Below, piece after piece: positions 1 through 7,848 of a stretch of DNA of 26,205 nucleotides. Position 1 is the first letter of the stretch. The number at the start of each line of letters is the position of its first letter. This DNA is from a virus, in IMG/VR virus record IMGVR_UViG_3300025896_000171, positions 1 to 26,205 of that record, one strand, 5' to 3'. A model generated the notes under the pieces. The model was not told the DNA's origin, ran no database searches, and saw nothing but the letters and a program-made list of their open reading frames with translations. The position numbers and the translations under genes were made by a program.

Positions 1-315
1 ACTGTAGCGTCATAATAAGATGAGTGTAAAAGGGTACAGCGTGACCGCCCTAACTAGTAATAGTTGCTTTAGTTGAATGTGGCATTGGACTTCGGGTCAA
101 AATGTTAATCTTAGTCCGTAAAGGGCTAAGTGTGACTGAAGCATCAGGTCAAGTATTCATTATGTAGTTCATGTGTTAAGAAACAACACAAGTATCATAC
201 TAAATCGTGTTAAATCTAAAAATTGTAGTCTATTAAAAATTGAATGAGTAAGAGCGTAAGCGATACGAAATTCAAGAGCGAATGCTTCGCTCTCCCAAGT
301 TAATATAAATGAACA
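1..315. other. Non-coding stretch at left edge
   Basis: No reading frame of convincing length or start context exists on either strand here. An 18-codon ATG frame near position 20 lacks a ribosome binding site. The visible content is a weak hairpin (stems 172-177 and 185-190) and the stronger hairpin at 275-293, annotated separately. I looked for tRNA-like arms and did not find a consistent cloverleaf. In a genome packed this tightly, 315 bases or more without a gene is unusual. It may hold promoters or a small RNA, but nothing in the sequence proves this. Confidence 0.6.
275..293 (-). terminator. Hairpin downstream of the leftward gp26-like unit
   Basis: An 8-bp perfect stem (AGAGCGAA / TTCGCTCT) with a 3-base loop lies 23 bases beyond the stop of the 73-residue leftward frame. 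Read on the - strand it is followed by TTGAATTTC, which is T-rich but not a clean T-tract. It is a plausible terminator for the - strand unit. Confidence 0.45.
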
Positions 316-537
316 TTAACGACTACGAGCAAACCCCTTCTTGCCATACATCGCTTCTGTTCGTTCTTTTATTACTTCACTAAGCACAACCCGTTCGAGG
401 TGTGTCATGTCCCAAACTTCTTCGGGACTAACTGTACCCCATACACTTAACGTAGATACTTCTTTTATTAGGGCCCTTGCGTCGGCTTCGATAGTATTGA
501 TGAATCGCAGTATCTTTGCGTCATCAATACCGAGCAT
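316..537 (-). CDS. Short chaperone-like frame, probable -1 frameshift extension of the gp26-like protein
   Basis: This 73-residue frame starts with ATG at 537 and overlaps the stop of the gp26-like gene as TGATG. It could be reached by translational coupling or by a -1 slip at 552-558, which would give a fused product of about 371 residues. Its C-terminal half is charged and helical, with the pattern SPEEVWDMTHLERVVL followed by an Arg/Lys-rich end. That pattern is typical of tail-assembly chaperone extensions. It occupies the place of T4 gp51, a hub-assembly catalyst, but it is far shorter than T4 gp51 and I cannot show homology. The frame stays open upstream of the ATG as far as the slip site, which supports the fusion model. 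A free-standing small protein remains possible. Confidence 0.6.
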   Translation of the reverse strand: MLGIDDAKILRFINTIEADARALIKEVSTLSVWGTVSPEEVWDMTHLERVVLSEVIKERTEAMYGKKGFARSR

Positions 538-1430
538 CAAGAGCCTGCGCCGAAAAAACTTGTAGGATCAAACAACATATCCGAAGTAAACTGTTCTCCA
601 CAGTGGTCACATTTTACTTCTAATGTACGAGTAATACCGTAGTCTCCGAATCGTTTAATCTCAGCGTCAAGTCGTTCATTACTTGCACGGTCTAAGTTCT
701 TAACCCATTCTTGAATATGGGCTAAATTTGTAACTTGTACACCATCTGGCAATGTTACTGACATGATACTTTCGGCTAAAATATCCTGACTCAGTGCAAC
801 TAACTGATCGTATCCGCTGTTTGCAATTGCAGCTTTATCGTCGATTGTAGTTTTCTCATTTGCTTCTGCTGCTTGCATGTGGCGCATAGTTGTAAACTGT
901 ACACGTAGCAATTTACTTTGTGCTGCAAGAGAGTACGGCTTTAGTGCAACTGTTACGCCATTGCTCAATGTAACAACACCAATTTCTTCTGGAATTGCTT
1001 TCATTGTTGCTAATACACTACCAAGTCCAACTGTTACTCGTTGAGTTTTACCTTCGCTTGCATCACAGTTATGACTGATATCAAGTTCCATATCATCACC
1101 ATAACTTGCCATACGCATAGCAACTAAGATTGTATCAATGTCCGGTGCTGGAATTTCGTTTACATTTTTAATGTCGGGACATACTGATGCAATAACTTGC
1201 TTAAGAGCTTCACCGTTTAGCAGTGCGTCAGGATTCTTCAGAATGAGTTCGTCTTTTGCAGTCATCGGAAATACAGCCAACTCATTTGTGTCTGACATCT
1301 TAGGTGTATCTTTATAAAAACGACCACCACTTGGCAATGCAATATAAGTTCCAGGTTTTCGGTAATATTGAGCAAGTGGGTTTGCTGCAACCTGTTTAAC
1401 AGGCTTGTTTAGTGGGTTTGAGTTATCCAT
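537..1430 (-). CDS. 26: gp26-family baseplate hub / tail assembly protein
   Basis: This 297-residue protein fits the T4 gp26 baseplate family. Near the N-terminus it has a YYRKPGTYIALPSGGRFY segment, followed by PMTAKDELILKNPDALLNG and then DIDTILVAMRMASYG. The C-terminus carries a CDHCG knuckle and ends DPTSFFGAGS. T4 gp26 has about 208 residues, so this is a longer version. The start is set by AAGGA nine bases upstream of ATG at 1430. It is divergent from the tape measure gene and about 90 bases from it, the usual neighbourhood of tail chaperones that bind the tape measure. The FF of the terminal FFG is encoded by TTT TTC within a slippery heptamer, so a fraction of ribosomes may shift into the next frame. 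Hub component versus tail chaperone cannot be settled from sequence alone. Confidence 0.8.
   Translation of the reverse strand: MDNSNPLNKPVKQVAANPLAQYYRKPGTYIALPSGGRFYKDTPKMSDTNELAVFPMTAKDELILKNPDALLNGEALKQVIASVCPDIKNVNEIPAPDIDTILVAMRMASYGDDMELDISHNCDASEGKTQRVTVGLGSVLATMKAIPEEIGVVTLSNGVTVALKPYSLAAQSKLLRVQFTTMRHMQAAEANEKTTIDDKAAIANSGYDQLVALSQDILAESIMSVTLPDGVQVTNLAHIQEWVKNLDRASNERLDAEIKRFGDYGITRTLEVKCDHCGEQFTSDMLFDPTSFFGAGS
552..558 (-). other. Candidate -1 programmed frameshift site (T TTT TTC)
   Basis: Read on the - strand, the codons AGT TTT TTC contain the canonical X XXY YYZ heptamer T TTT TTC in the correct phase, five codons before the TGA of the gp26-like gene. After a -1 slip the codons are CGG CGC AGG CTC TTG ATG, with no stop, and run into the 73-residue downstream frame. 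This is the layout of the lambda G/GT frameshift. I did not identify a convincing downstream pseudoknot. Confidence 0.6.
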
Positions 1431-1446
1431 GTGTTTAATCCTTATC

Positions 1447-1454
1447 GGTAAATA
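1447..1454 (+). promoter_or_regulatory. Candidate late promoter upstream of the tape measure gene
   Basis: GGTAAATA lies 67 bases before the tape measure ATG, in the divergent intergenic gap. It matches six of eight positions of the T4 late promoter TATAAATA. Two further copies of exactly GGTAAATA occur upstream of 11168 and 18538. No -35 element is expected for this promoter type. Confidence 0.35.
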
Positions 1455-1480
1455 GGTGTATAGAACCTACATCATAATCC

Positions 1481-1488
1481 TATTTATG
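1481..1488 (-). promoter_or_regulatory. Candidate late promoter for the gp26-like gene
   Basis: On the - strand this reads CATAAATA, seven of eight positions of the T4 late consensus TATAAATA. It lies 50 bases upstream of the ATG at 1430. The same octamer occurs at 17879 on the + strand at a similar distance from a gene start. Together with the element at 1447 it would make the 1431-1521 gap a divergent promoter region. Confidence 0.4.
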
Positions 1489-1521
1489 TACAGTGTTAAA
1501 GGTATAAGGACCGGAATATAA

Positions 1522-4500
1522 ATGACTCCAGAAGAAGCAGCAGCCATAATTGAAAAGTTTCTGTCAAAGTTAAGCACCATGACGGGGCAACTTGGTCGCG
1601 GCGATTCAAATACACCTGGTAGCAAAAAAACTGGTTCAATTCCAGGGGCCAAGAAGACTGCATCGTCAGACGCTGAATTGCGCGAACATGCTAAGTTACT
1701 TAAACAAGCAAATGATAAACTTGCTGCTGGCTTAAAGTTAAATGCTAAACAAGAAAAGGCAAAGCAAAAGGAAATTGATGATCTTGATGATCTTGCTAAG
1801 GCAACTGATAAGTTAGAAAAGTCAACTGACAAATTATCAGATAACTGGAATGATACAGGAAAGGCCTTTAAGCGATTTGGGTCATCAATGATCACTAGTA
1901 ATGTAGATGTAAAATCTGCAATGGGGTCATTGGGAAGTAGTTTATCATCTGGCGGCAGCGCCGTTGGTAAATTTGCAGCTGGAGTCTTAAGCGGTGCTGG
2001 ATACATGCTGGGTGGTATGCAAGAATTTGCAAAAAATGCTGCTGACATGGGCGCGTTTGCTGATCTTGGCACGTTTAGAGTTGGTTCAGTAACGCAGATG
2101 AAAATTCTCAGTGGCTTAGGAAATAGTTTTATTAAAGTAATTGAAGGCAGTAAAGGCGGATTTAAAGCATTTGGCGCTAACAGCGAAGATGCTGCTGAAA
2201 ATTTAAGCAATTTGTCACGTGGCTTAAAGTATGGCGGTAGTTATTTGAATACTGCAATGAAGAAAACTTTAGGTACTGATTTTGTTAAGAGTGTTAATCG
2301 TGCATCTAATGCAGCGGCTGCAATGGGATTAACAGATGAAGCTCGTGCTGACCTTATGGGATCACTGGCACAATCATCATCATTGGCCGCAACAAGCGAA
2401 GTAGATGCACAGCAACGATTAGTAAAGCAGTATGCTGATACATTGGAAAACACACGCAAATTAAGTAACGCATTTGGTATAAGCTCCACTGAAATTCTAA
2501 AAGCAATGGCTGAATTTAGAGGAACAAGTGCTGGCCAAGCAGGTGCATTAGCTGGTAATGAAGGTGCGCAAAATCTTGCACCAATTATTAAGGAACTGCT
2601 TAAAGAAAATGATCCAGAAAAAGTTGCAAAAATTGCATTGGGATTGTCGTCGGGTAATTATGCACTAGCTCAAGCAAACGTATCAAATGCAGCGGCAATG
2701 CCATTGCTTGATATGTTAAATCAATCGGTACAAGGTACTGCTGGCGGCACGAATACAGAGTTGTTGAATCAAAATCTGAAAAGCCAGCAAGCCTGGATGG
2801 AAAATTTCTCCAAAGAACGAATTGGTGAAAACTTCCAAGGCTTGCAAAATGCACAATATTCTGCACCAGGCATTGCAGCAGGTGTGTTTGCCAAGCGAAT
2901 GAGCGAAGGCGGCAAAGACGAAGGCAAAAAAGCCCCAGGGGTATCAGAAGCTGATAACATCAAGTCAATGAATACATTAGAAGCTGCACTGGGCAGTTTA
3001 CGTAGTGCAGTTCTTGGACTGACTGCAACAATGATTACAACATTTGGTACATTGGGCGCATTATTAGCAGGCGGCGCAATTGGCGGACTACTAAGTGGAG
3101 CAGGCAAAGGTGTAATGGGATCAATTGGTAGTAAAGTTGGCGGTATGTTTGGCAAAAAGCCAGAGCTACATGGCCCTCCGAAGCCTCCACACTTGCAAAC
3201 AGGCGGAATGTTTGATAAGATGAGCGGATCAGCTGGTAAAGGCATGGGTGTATTTGGTAGTTTCTTAGAACAAATTGGAAGCACTGGGGCAGTCAAAGGA
3301 GCGGCTACATTAGCTATACTTGGTGGCGCACTATTATTAGCTGGCAAAGGATTCAAAGAGTTTAATGAAGTCAATTGGGAAAGTGTAGTGAAAGGAACTG
3401 TGGCATTAGGCGGTTTAGTAGTCGTAACAAAAATTATGAGTGCCGCTTCAACTGCAATGATCAAAGGTGCAATGGCAATTGGCGTGCTTGGTGGCGCAAT
3501 GTGGGTTGCTGGTAAAGGTTTTAAAGAGTTCAATGACATTAATTGGGAAAGTTTAGCCAAAGCAGGCGTTGCTATTGCTGGGCTTGGCATAGCGGCAGTG
3601 GCTATGGGCGCATTTGCACCAGCAATAATTGTTGGATCAATTGCACTTGCTGCTCTTGGTGCTGCAATGTTTGTATTTGGCAAAGGTGTAAAAACTTTCA
3701 ACGAAGTAGAATGGGGTAGTTTAGCAAAAGGAATTGTTGGTATCGTAGGACTTGGCATCGCAGTCACTGCAATATCGCCTGCACTTGCTGTGATGTTAGT
3801 TGCAGCAATTCCATTGGTGGCATTTGGTGCTGCTCTTGGGATATTTGCAATGGGCATTAAACAATTCAATGACGTAGAATGGGGTAGTACCCTTAAGGGA
3901 ATGTTAGCAATTGTTGGACTTAGTGTTGCAATGGTAGCCATATCTCCGGCACTTGCTGTGATGCTAGTTGCATCTATTCCTCTACTTGCATTTGGCGCAG
4001 CTCTTGGAATATTTGCAATGGGTGTTAAACAGTTTAACGAAGTTGATTGGAGCAGTATTCCAAAAGGATTGGCAGCAATAACTGCACTTGCATTTGGCGT
4101 GTTGTTAATTTCACCAGCACTTGCAATTATGGCAATTGCATCTATTCCTCTACTTGCATTTGGTGCAGCACTTGGTGTATTTGCATTGGGTATTAAGCAA
4201 TTCAATGATGTTGACTGGGATAGTGCATTTAAAGGAGTGCTCGCAATTGGAGCATTAGGACTTGCAGTAACCGGATTAACAATACTGCTACCTGGTATTT
4301 TGTTAGGAAGTATTGCAATGACTGTATTAGCAGTATCAGTTACTGCATTGGGTATTGCACTAATCCCAGCAGCATTTGCAGCCAAGATGTTTGCAGATTC
4401 TCTTGAAACTGTCAGTAACATAAACGGGGATAACCTTATTAAGATAGGCGCCGGTCTTGGAGCCATTGGTGTAGGCATGGTTGCATTTGCAGCAGGCATG

Positions 4501-5046
4501 ATAGTTGGCACATCAAGTAGTGTATTAACTGGCATTATGAGTTTGTTTGGAGCTAAGAGTCCATTAGATAAGATAATGGAATTTGTACCATACGCAGATG
4601 CTATTAGTGCAATTGGCACAGGTATTAAGAATTTTGGAGAAGGAGTGCTTGCTGTACAACAAGGTACAGCAGATATGGACCCAGATATACTTGGCACTTT
4701 AAAAGATAAACTACTTGAATTTGCACAAGCAGGATCAAGCGATGAAATGAAATTAACTGCACAGTACCTGGCGCAGATTGGTGCATCACTAACTGGAATT
4801 AACAGTTTGGCAACAATGTCATTCCCGGATGTTGCAACAATGTCAACTCCAACTGATATGACTGCTAATTTAGGAATGACCGCTAATGCAACTGGCCCAA
4901 TTGGAAATATGTTGAATAATTCAGCAATTACACCAGACATTGTTGCACAACTAATGTCATACTTGTCAAGCATTGAAAACGATTTAGCGGCGATCCGCGG
5001 AAATACAAAATCAAACGGGAATGAAGCTCCGGTTAGATTAGCATAA
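1522..5046 (+). CDS. Tail tape measure protein with six 56-residue hydrophobic repeats
   Basis: This is a 1,174-residue protein. The first 120 residues are charged and coiled-coil-like, rich in Lys, Asp and Leu. Gly/Ala-rich segments follow, with hydrophobic stretches around 500-530. From residue 608 six copies of a 56-residue unit recur at an exact 168-base interval (anchors at 3343, 3511, 3679, 3847, 4015, 4183). Each carries GxKxFNxVxW and a paired hydrophobic segment. A degenerate copy appears near residue 957. Length, low-complexity hydrophobic character and position beside a probable chaperone pair are those of tape measure proteins, which set tail length and may insert into the host membrane. 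It is about twice the length of T4 gp29. AAGGA lies 11 bases before the ATG. No peptidoglycan hydrolase domain is visible. Confidence 0.8.
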   Translation: MTPEEAAAIIEKFLSKLSTMTGQLGRGDSNTPGSKKTGSIPGAKKTASSDAELREHAKLLKQANDKLAAGLKLNAKQEKAKQKEIDDLDDLAKATDKLEKSTDKLSDNWNDTGKAFKRFGSSMITSNVDVKSAMGSLGSSLSSGGSAVGKFAAGVLSGAGYMLGGMQEFAKNAADMGAFADLGTFRVGSVTQMKILSGLGNSFIKVIEGSKGGFKAFGANSEDAAENLSNLSRGLKYGGSYLNTAMKKTLGTDFVKSVNRASNAAAAMGLTDEARADLMGSLAQSSSLAATSEVDAQQRLVKQYADTLENTRKLSNAFGISSTEILKAMAEFRGTSAGQAGALAGNEGAQNLAPIIKELLKENDPEKVAKIALGLSSGNYALAQANVSNAAAMPLLDMLNQSVQGTAGGTNTELLNQNLKSQQAWMENFSKERIGENFQGLQNAQYSAPGIAAGVFAKRMSEGGKDEGKKAPGVSEADNIKSMNTLEAALGSLRSAVLGLTATMITTFGTLGALLAGGAIGGLLSGAGKGVMGSIGSKVGGMFGKKPELHGPPKPPHLQTGGMFDKMSGSAGKGMGVFGSFLEQIGSTGAVKGAATLAILGGALLLAGKGFKEFNEVNWESVVKGTVALGGLVVVTKIMSAASTAMIKGAMAIGVLGGAMWVAGKGFKEFNDINWESLAKAGVAIAGLGIAAVAMGAFAPAIIVGSIALAALGAAMFVFGKGVKTFNEVEWGSLAKGIVGIVGLGIAVTAISPALAVMLVAAIPLVAFGAALGIFAMGIKQFNDVEWGSTLKGMLAIVGLSVAMVAISPALAVMLVASIPLLAFGAALGIFAMGVKQFNEVDWSSIPKGLAAITALAFGVLLISPALAIMAIASIPLLAFGAALGVFALGIKQFNDVDWDSAFKGVLAIGALGLAVTGLTILLPGILLGSIAMTVLAVSVTALGIALIPAAFAAKMFADSLETVSNINGDNLIKIGAGLGAIGVGMVAFAAGMIVGTSSSVLTGIMSLFGAKSPLDKIMEFVPYADAISAIGTGIKNFGEGVLAVQQGTADMDPDILGTLKDKLLEFAQAGSSDEMKLTAQYLAQIGASLTGINSLATMSFPDVATMSTPTDMTANLGMTANATGPIGNMLNNSAITPDIVAQLMSYLSSIENDLAAIRGNTKSNGNEAPVRLA
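3343..4350 (+). repeat. Six tandem 168-bp repeats inside the tape measure gene
   Basis: The anchors (GGC AAA or GCA ATG before a GxKxFN motif) sit at 3343, 3511, 3679, 3847, 4015 and 4183, exactly 168 bases apart. The DNA has diverged between most copies, but copies four to six share runs such as the codons for PALAVML and IPLLAFGAAL. The exact spacing without indels suggests that repeat length is constrained. Confidence 0.85.
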
Positions 5047-5070
5047 TAAAACTGAATAAGTAACAATACT

Positions 5071-6759
5071 ATGTCATGGAAAAAACACTTTAAAATTTGG
5101 GAACCAGAAGCTGAACTGGGAAAATCAAGCCGCGGCGGCAGCGCAGCCTCTTCATCAAAATTTGCATCTTGGTTACAAGAAGTATATACTGGACAACCAA
5201 ACCGTACTGATCGATATACACAATACGATCAAATGGATATTGACAGCGAAGTAAACGCTGCACTTGATACTATTGCTGAATTTTGTACTCAAGCAGAACC
5301 TGATACCAATTTACCATTCCGTGTAATGTGGAAGAATGAGCCAACTGAAAGCGAAAGTAAAGTGGTTGCAGAGTCACTTAAAAAGTGGGTAGCAATCAAC
5401 AAAATGGAACAACGTATCTTCCGTATCTTCCGTAGTGCAATCAAGTATGGCGATCACTTCTTCCTTCGCGATCCAGAAACATTTGAACTATATTGGGTAA
5501 ATCCAATTGATGTCAAACGTGCAGTTATCAATGAAGCCGAAGGCCGCGCAATTGAGCAGTATGTTATTTCTAACATCCACCCAAATCTTGCATCTAAGGT
5601 TGCTACGCAACCAATTGACAATGTGCAAACATTAGCAGGTTCTGTTGTAACTAATGCAGCCGGTCCATATTCACAAGCAAGCAATTTCTCTAAGCCTGGC
5701 GCACAGGGTGGAGAAGTGGCAATTGATTCAAACGATGTAATTCACATTAGTCTTAACGAAGGCCTAGATAGTTCATGGCCGTTTGGCGCAAGTATTCTTG
5801 ATAGCGTATTCAAAATCTACAAGCAAAAAGAAATGCTCGAAGATGCTGTCATCATCTATCGTGTACAACGTGCGCCGGAACGCAGAGTATTCTATATTGA
5901 CACAGGCAACTTGCCAAGTCACCAAGCGATGGCATTCGTTGAGCGTGTTAAAAACGAAATTCACCAAAGACGTATTCCAACTCGTAGTGGCGGCGGGTCA
6001 GCAGTTGATGCAAGTTATAATCCACTTAGTATTATGGAAGACTTCTTCTTTGCGCAGACAGCCGACGGCCGCGGTTCAAAAGTAGAAACATTACCTGGCG
6101 GCACAGGCCTTGGTGAAATTGATGACTTGCGTTTCTTTACCAACAAGTTGTTACGTGGCCTACGTATTCCAAGTAGTTATTTGCCAACTGGTCCAGATGA
6201 TAGTGCTGCAACATTCAACGATGGTCGCATGGGTACTGCATTGATTCAAGAATATCGATTTAATCGTTACTGCCGTCGATTGCAAGGACTTGTTGCACCG
6301 TACCTTGACAAAGAGTTTAAAGTCTTTATGAAACATCGTGGCATTAACATTGATAGTTCAGACTTTGATCTTGATTTCTTAGAACCGCAAAACTTTAGTG
6401 ACTACCGTGAAATTGAAGTAAACAGCGCACGTTCAGCAGTGTTTACACAGATCTCTGAAATTCCGTATATCAGCCATAGATTTAAACTTAAAAAGTTCTT
6501 GGGACTAACTGATGATGAAATCTTAGAAAATGAACGCTTATGGAAAGAGGAAAATGCTGGTTCAACTGCAATGGAATCAGATAATGAAGAATCTCCTGGC
6601 TTTGCTGCAACTGGTCTCAAAGGGCCCAGTGAAACTGACATGGATTTAACAGCCGGAATGGGCGAGTTAGGTGCAGAAGAACCAGCAGTACCCGGAGCCG
6701 AAGGTGGTGCGCCATTAGCAAGTGCAGCGCCAGCAGCGCCTGGCGCACCAGCAGCATAA
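5071..6759 (+). CDS. 20: Portal vertex protein (T4 gp20 family)
   Basis: This 562-residue protein has the gp20 portal signatures: an N-terminal DRYTQYDQMDIDSEVNAALD segment, then FRIFRSAIKYGDHFF, then RAPERRVFYIDTGNLP, and LRIPSSYLPTGPDDSAATFN in the second half. Portals form the twelve-subunit ring at one capsid vertex, which nucleates prohead assembly and passes DNA during packaging. Length is close to T4 gp20 (524 residues). The extra residues are mostly a C-terminal Pro/Ala/Gly-rich tail after about residue 500, probably disordered. The start ATG follows the tape measure stop by 24 bases and has only a weak ribosome binding site (AATAAGTAAC), so translation may rely partly on upstream ribosomes. 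T4 has tail tube and sheath genes upstream of gene 20; here the neighbour is the tape measure. Confidence 0.95.
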   Translation: MSWKKHFKIWEPEAELGKSSRGGSAASSSKFASWLQEVYTGQPNRTDRYTQYDQMDIDSEVNAALDTIAEFCTQAEPDTNLPFRVMWKNEPTESESKVVAESLKKWVAINKMEQRIFRIFRSAIKYGDHFFLRDPETFELYWVNPIDVKRAVINEAEGRAIEQYVISNIHPNLASKVATQPIDNVQTLAGSVVTNAAGPYSQASNFSKPGAQGGEVAIDSNDVIHISLNEGLDSSWPFGASILDSVFKIYKQKEMLEDAVIIYRVQRAPERRVFYIDTGNLPSHQAMAFVERVKNEIHQRRIPTRSGGGSAVDASYNPLSIMEDFFFAQTADGRGSKVETLPGGTGLGEIDDLRFFTNKLLRGLRIPSSYLPTGPDDSAATFNDGRMGTALIQEYRFNRYCRRLQGLVAPYLDKEFKVFMKHRGINIDSSDFDLDFLEPQNFSDYREIEVNSARSAVFTQISEIPYISHRFKLKKFLGLTDDEILENERLWKEENAGSTAMESDNEESPGFAATGLKGPSETDMDLTAGMGELGAEEPAVPGAEGGAPLASAAPAAPGAPAA

Positions 6760-6784
6760 ATCATTATAATTGATAAGTAAGAGT

Positions 6785-6994
6785 ATGAGATTTAATGACC
6801 TTACAGCAATCAAAGACGAAGTCGAAGAAGAGATCGATCCTGACGTTGCTTTCTATAGTGATACAAGACGTAAACGCCTAACGCTTGAACACGTTAATCG
6901 TTTACGTAAGCTACGTGATTTGCGCAAGTACGAAACCTCTAAACGGTTAGACTTGGTACAAAAAATGTACGCTAGACCCGAAGCTCCGGTCTAA
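6785..6994 (+). CDS. Small conserved protein between portal and prohead core
   Basis: This 69-residue protein is acidic in the first third (EVEEEIDPDVAFY) and strongly basic afterwards (DTRRKRLTLEHVNRLRKLRD). I chose ATG at 6785, preceded by AAGTAAGAG; an in-frame TTG at 6770 is a less likely start. Small proteins of this charge layout sit between genes 20 and 21 in aquatic T4-like phages. By position it may be a head core or vertex component comparable to T4 gp67 or gp68, but I cannot show homology to either. Codon use and strand match the flanking head genes. Confidence 0.7.
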   Translation: MRFNDLTAIKDEVEEEIDPDVAFYSDTRRKRLTLEHVNRLRKLRDLRKYETSKRLDLVQKMYARPEAPV

Positions 6995-7018
6995 TACTAA
7001 ATTATATTTTTCTAAACA

Positions 7019-7051
7019 TTATGGTGGAAAACTAACGTTTTTCCACCATAA
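7019..7051 (+). terminator. 13-bp perfect hairpin within the head gene cluster
   Basis: Stems 7019-7031 and 7039-7051 are perfectly complementary around a 7-base loop. The upper stem is A/T-rich (GGAAAA / TTTTCC). No T-tract follows, so it may be an mRNA processing or stability element rather than an intrinsic terminator. It lies 25 bases after the 69-residue gene. Confidence 0.5.
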
Positions 7052-7138
7052 CTGCACTCTTCTCCTACGTCAATAGTAAGTAGTTATTGGTACAGCATAC
7101 TTTACTATGCCTGCCCCTTAGCTAAGGAGAAAACACTA

Positions 7139-7843
7139 ATGACTAAAACGATTTTAGAACAAGCACTGGACCATCTTTTGAATAAAGAAGATGATAAAGC
7201 CTCTGCATTGTTACATGATTATTATGTTGGTATTGGCCGTAAAGTCTATGAAGACATTATGACTGACGACATTAACTTCGAAGACGAAGATGAAGTTGGA
7301 ACTGCAATTGACGAAGTTGATTCAGATTTAACTGAAGAAGGCGAAGACGAATTTGCTCCAGAAATGGGCGATGACGAAGCCACTGCTGATTTAGGTGACG
7401 ATATGGGCGCCGAAGAAGCAATGCCAGTTGATGCAGATTCAGCTGATGTTGCAGATGCAATGATGGACGTAGAGTCTGCATTGGCCAAATTAAAAGCAGA
7501 ATTTGAAGAGATGGTATCTGGTGCCGGCGAAGAAATGGGATCTGAAGAAGAAGGAATGGGCGATTTAGAAGCTGAAGAAGAATTTGCACCAGAAAGCATT
7601 GGCGAATCAGCAGAACTAACAGCAGTTTCAAAGCCAGATAACAGCGATAAAGCTGATGCTAAAGTTAGCCCAGTAGCAAAACGTAACCCAATGATGGCTC
7701 GCCCAGCGACCAACTTTGCAGGCGGCGCCGCTCAAGGCGTAGTAAGCGGTACAACACCAGCTAAAGCCCCATCTGCACAAGATATGGGTGGAACTACAAA
7801 GCCAGCATTGTCAAAAGTTGCTAGACCCTCAGTAAGAGGTTAA
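7139..7843 (+). CDS. Acidic prohead core protein
   Basis: This 234-residue, very acidic protein has a short N-terminal helical region (about residues 1-40, including LHDYYVGIGRKVYEDIM). A long Asp/Glu-rich segment follows (about 45-165) with EDEFAPE / EEEFAPE repeated, then a Pro/Ala/Thr/Lys-rich basic tail. It lies directly before the prohead protease gene, where T4 keeps the small acidic core proteins gp67 and gp68. Acidic core proteins are cleaved by gp21 and leave or stay in the head as peptides; possible [L/I]-x-E sites such as IGE-S occur here. ATG follows AAGGAG closely. The N-terminus resembles core proteins of cyanophage-type T4 relatives by memory, but assignment rests mainly on composition and position. 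Confidence 0.7.
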   Translation: MTKTILEQALDHLLNKEDDKASALLHDYYVGIGRKVYEDIMTDDINFEDEDEVGTAIDEVDSDLTEEGEDEFAPEMGDDEATADLGDDMGAEEAMPVDADSADVADAMMDVESALAKLKAEFEEMVSGAGEEMGSEEEGMGDLEAEEEFAPESIGESAELTAVSKPDNSDKADAKVSPVAKRNPMMARPATNFAGGAAQGVVSGTTPAKAPSAQDMGGTTKPALSKVARPSVRG

Positions 7844-7848
7844 ACATC

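Noticed and set aside
80-125. tRNA-like fold (GGACT ... AGTCC with a TTCGGGTC stretch)
   Set aside because: The stems are only five base pairs, the other arms do not form, and there is no acceptor end.
2769-5066. A 765-codon open frame on the - strand opposite the tape measure gene
   Set aside because: It is antisense to the repeats. The + strand frame has the hydrophobic repeat architecture of a tape measure protein, a ribosome binding site and the strand of its neighbours; the antisense product is Pro/Ile/Ala-rich nonsense with no start signal.
5783-6085. 100-codon + strand frame inside the portal gene
   Set aside because: It overlaps the conserved portal coding sequence in another frame, has no ribosome binding site and no recognisable content.
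7246-7713. Antisense frames opposite the acidic core protein gene
   Set aside because: They reflect GAA/GAT-rich coding on the + strand, giving Ser- or Leu-rich antisense products; no ribosome binding site is present.
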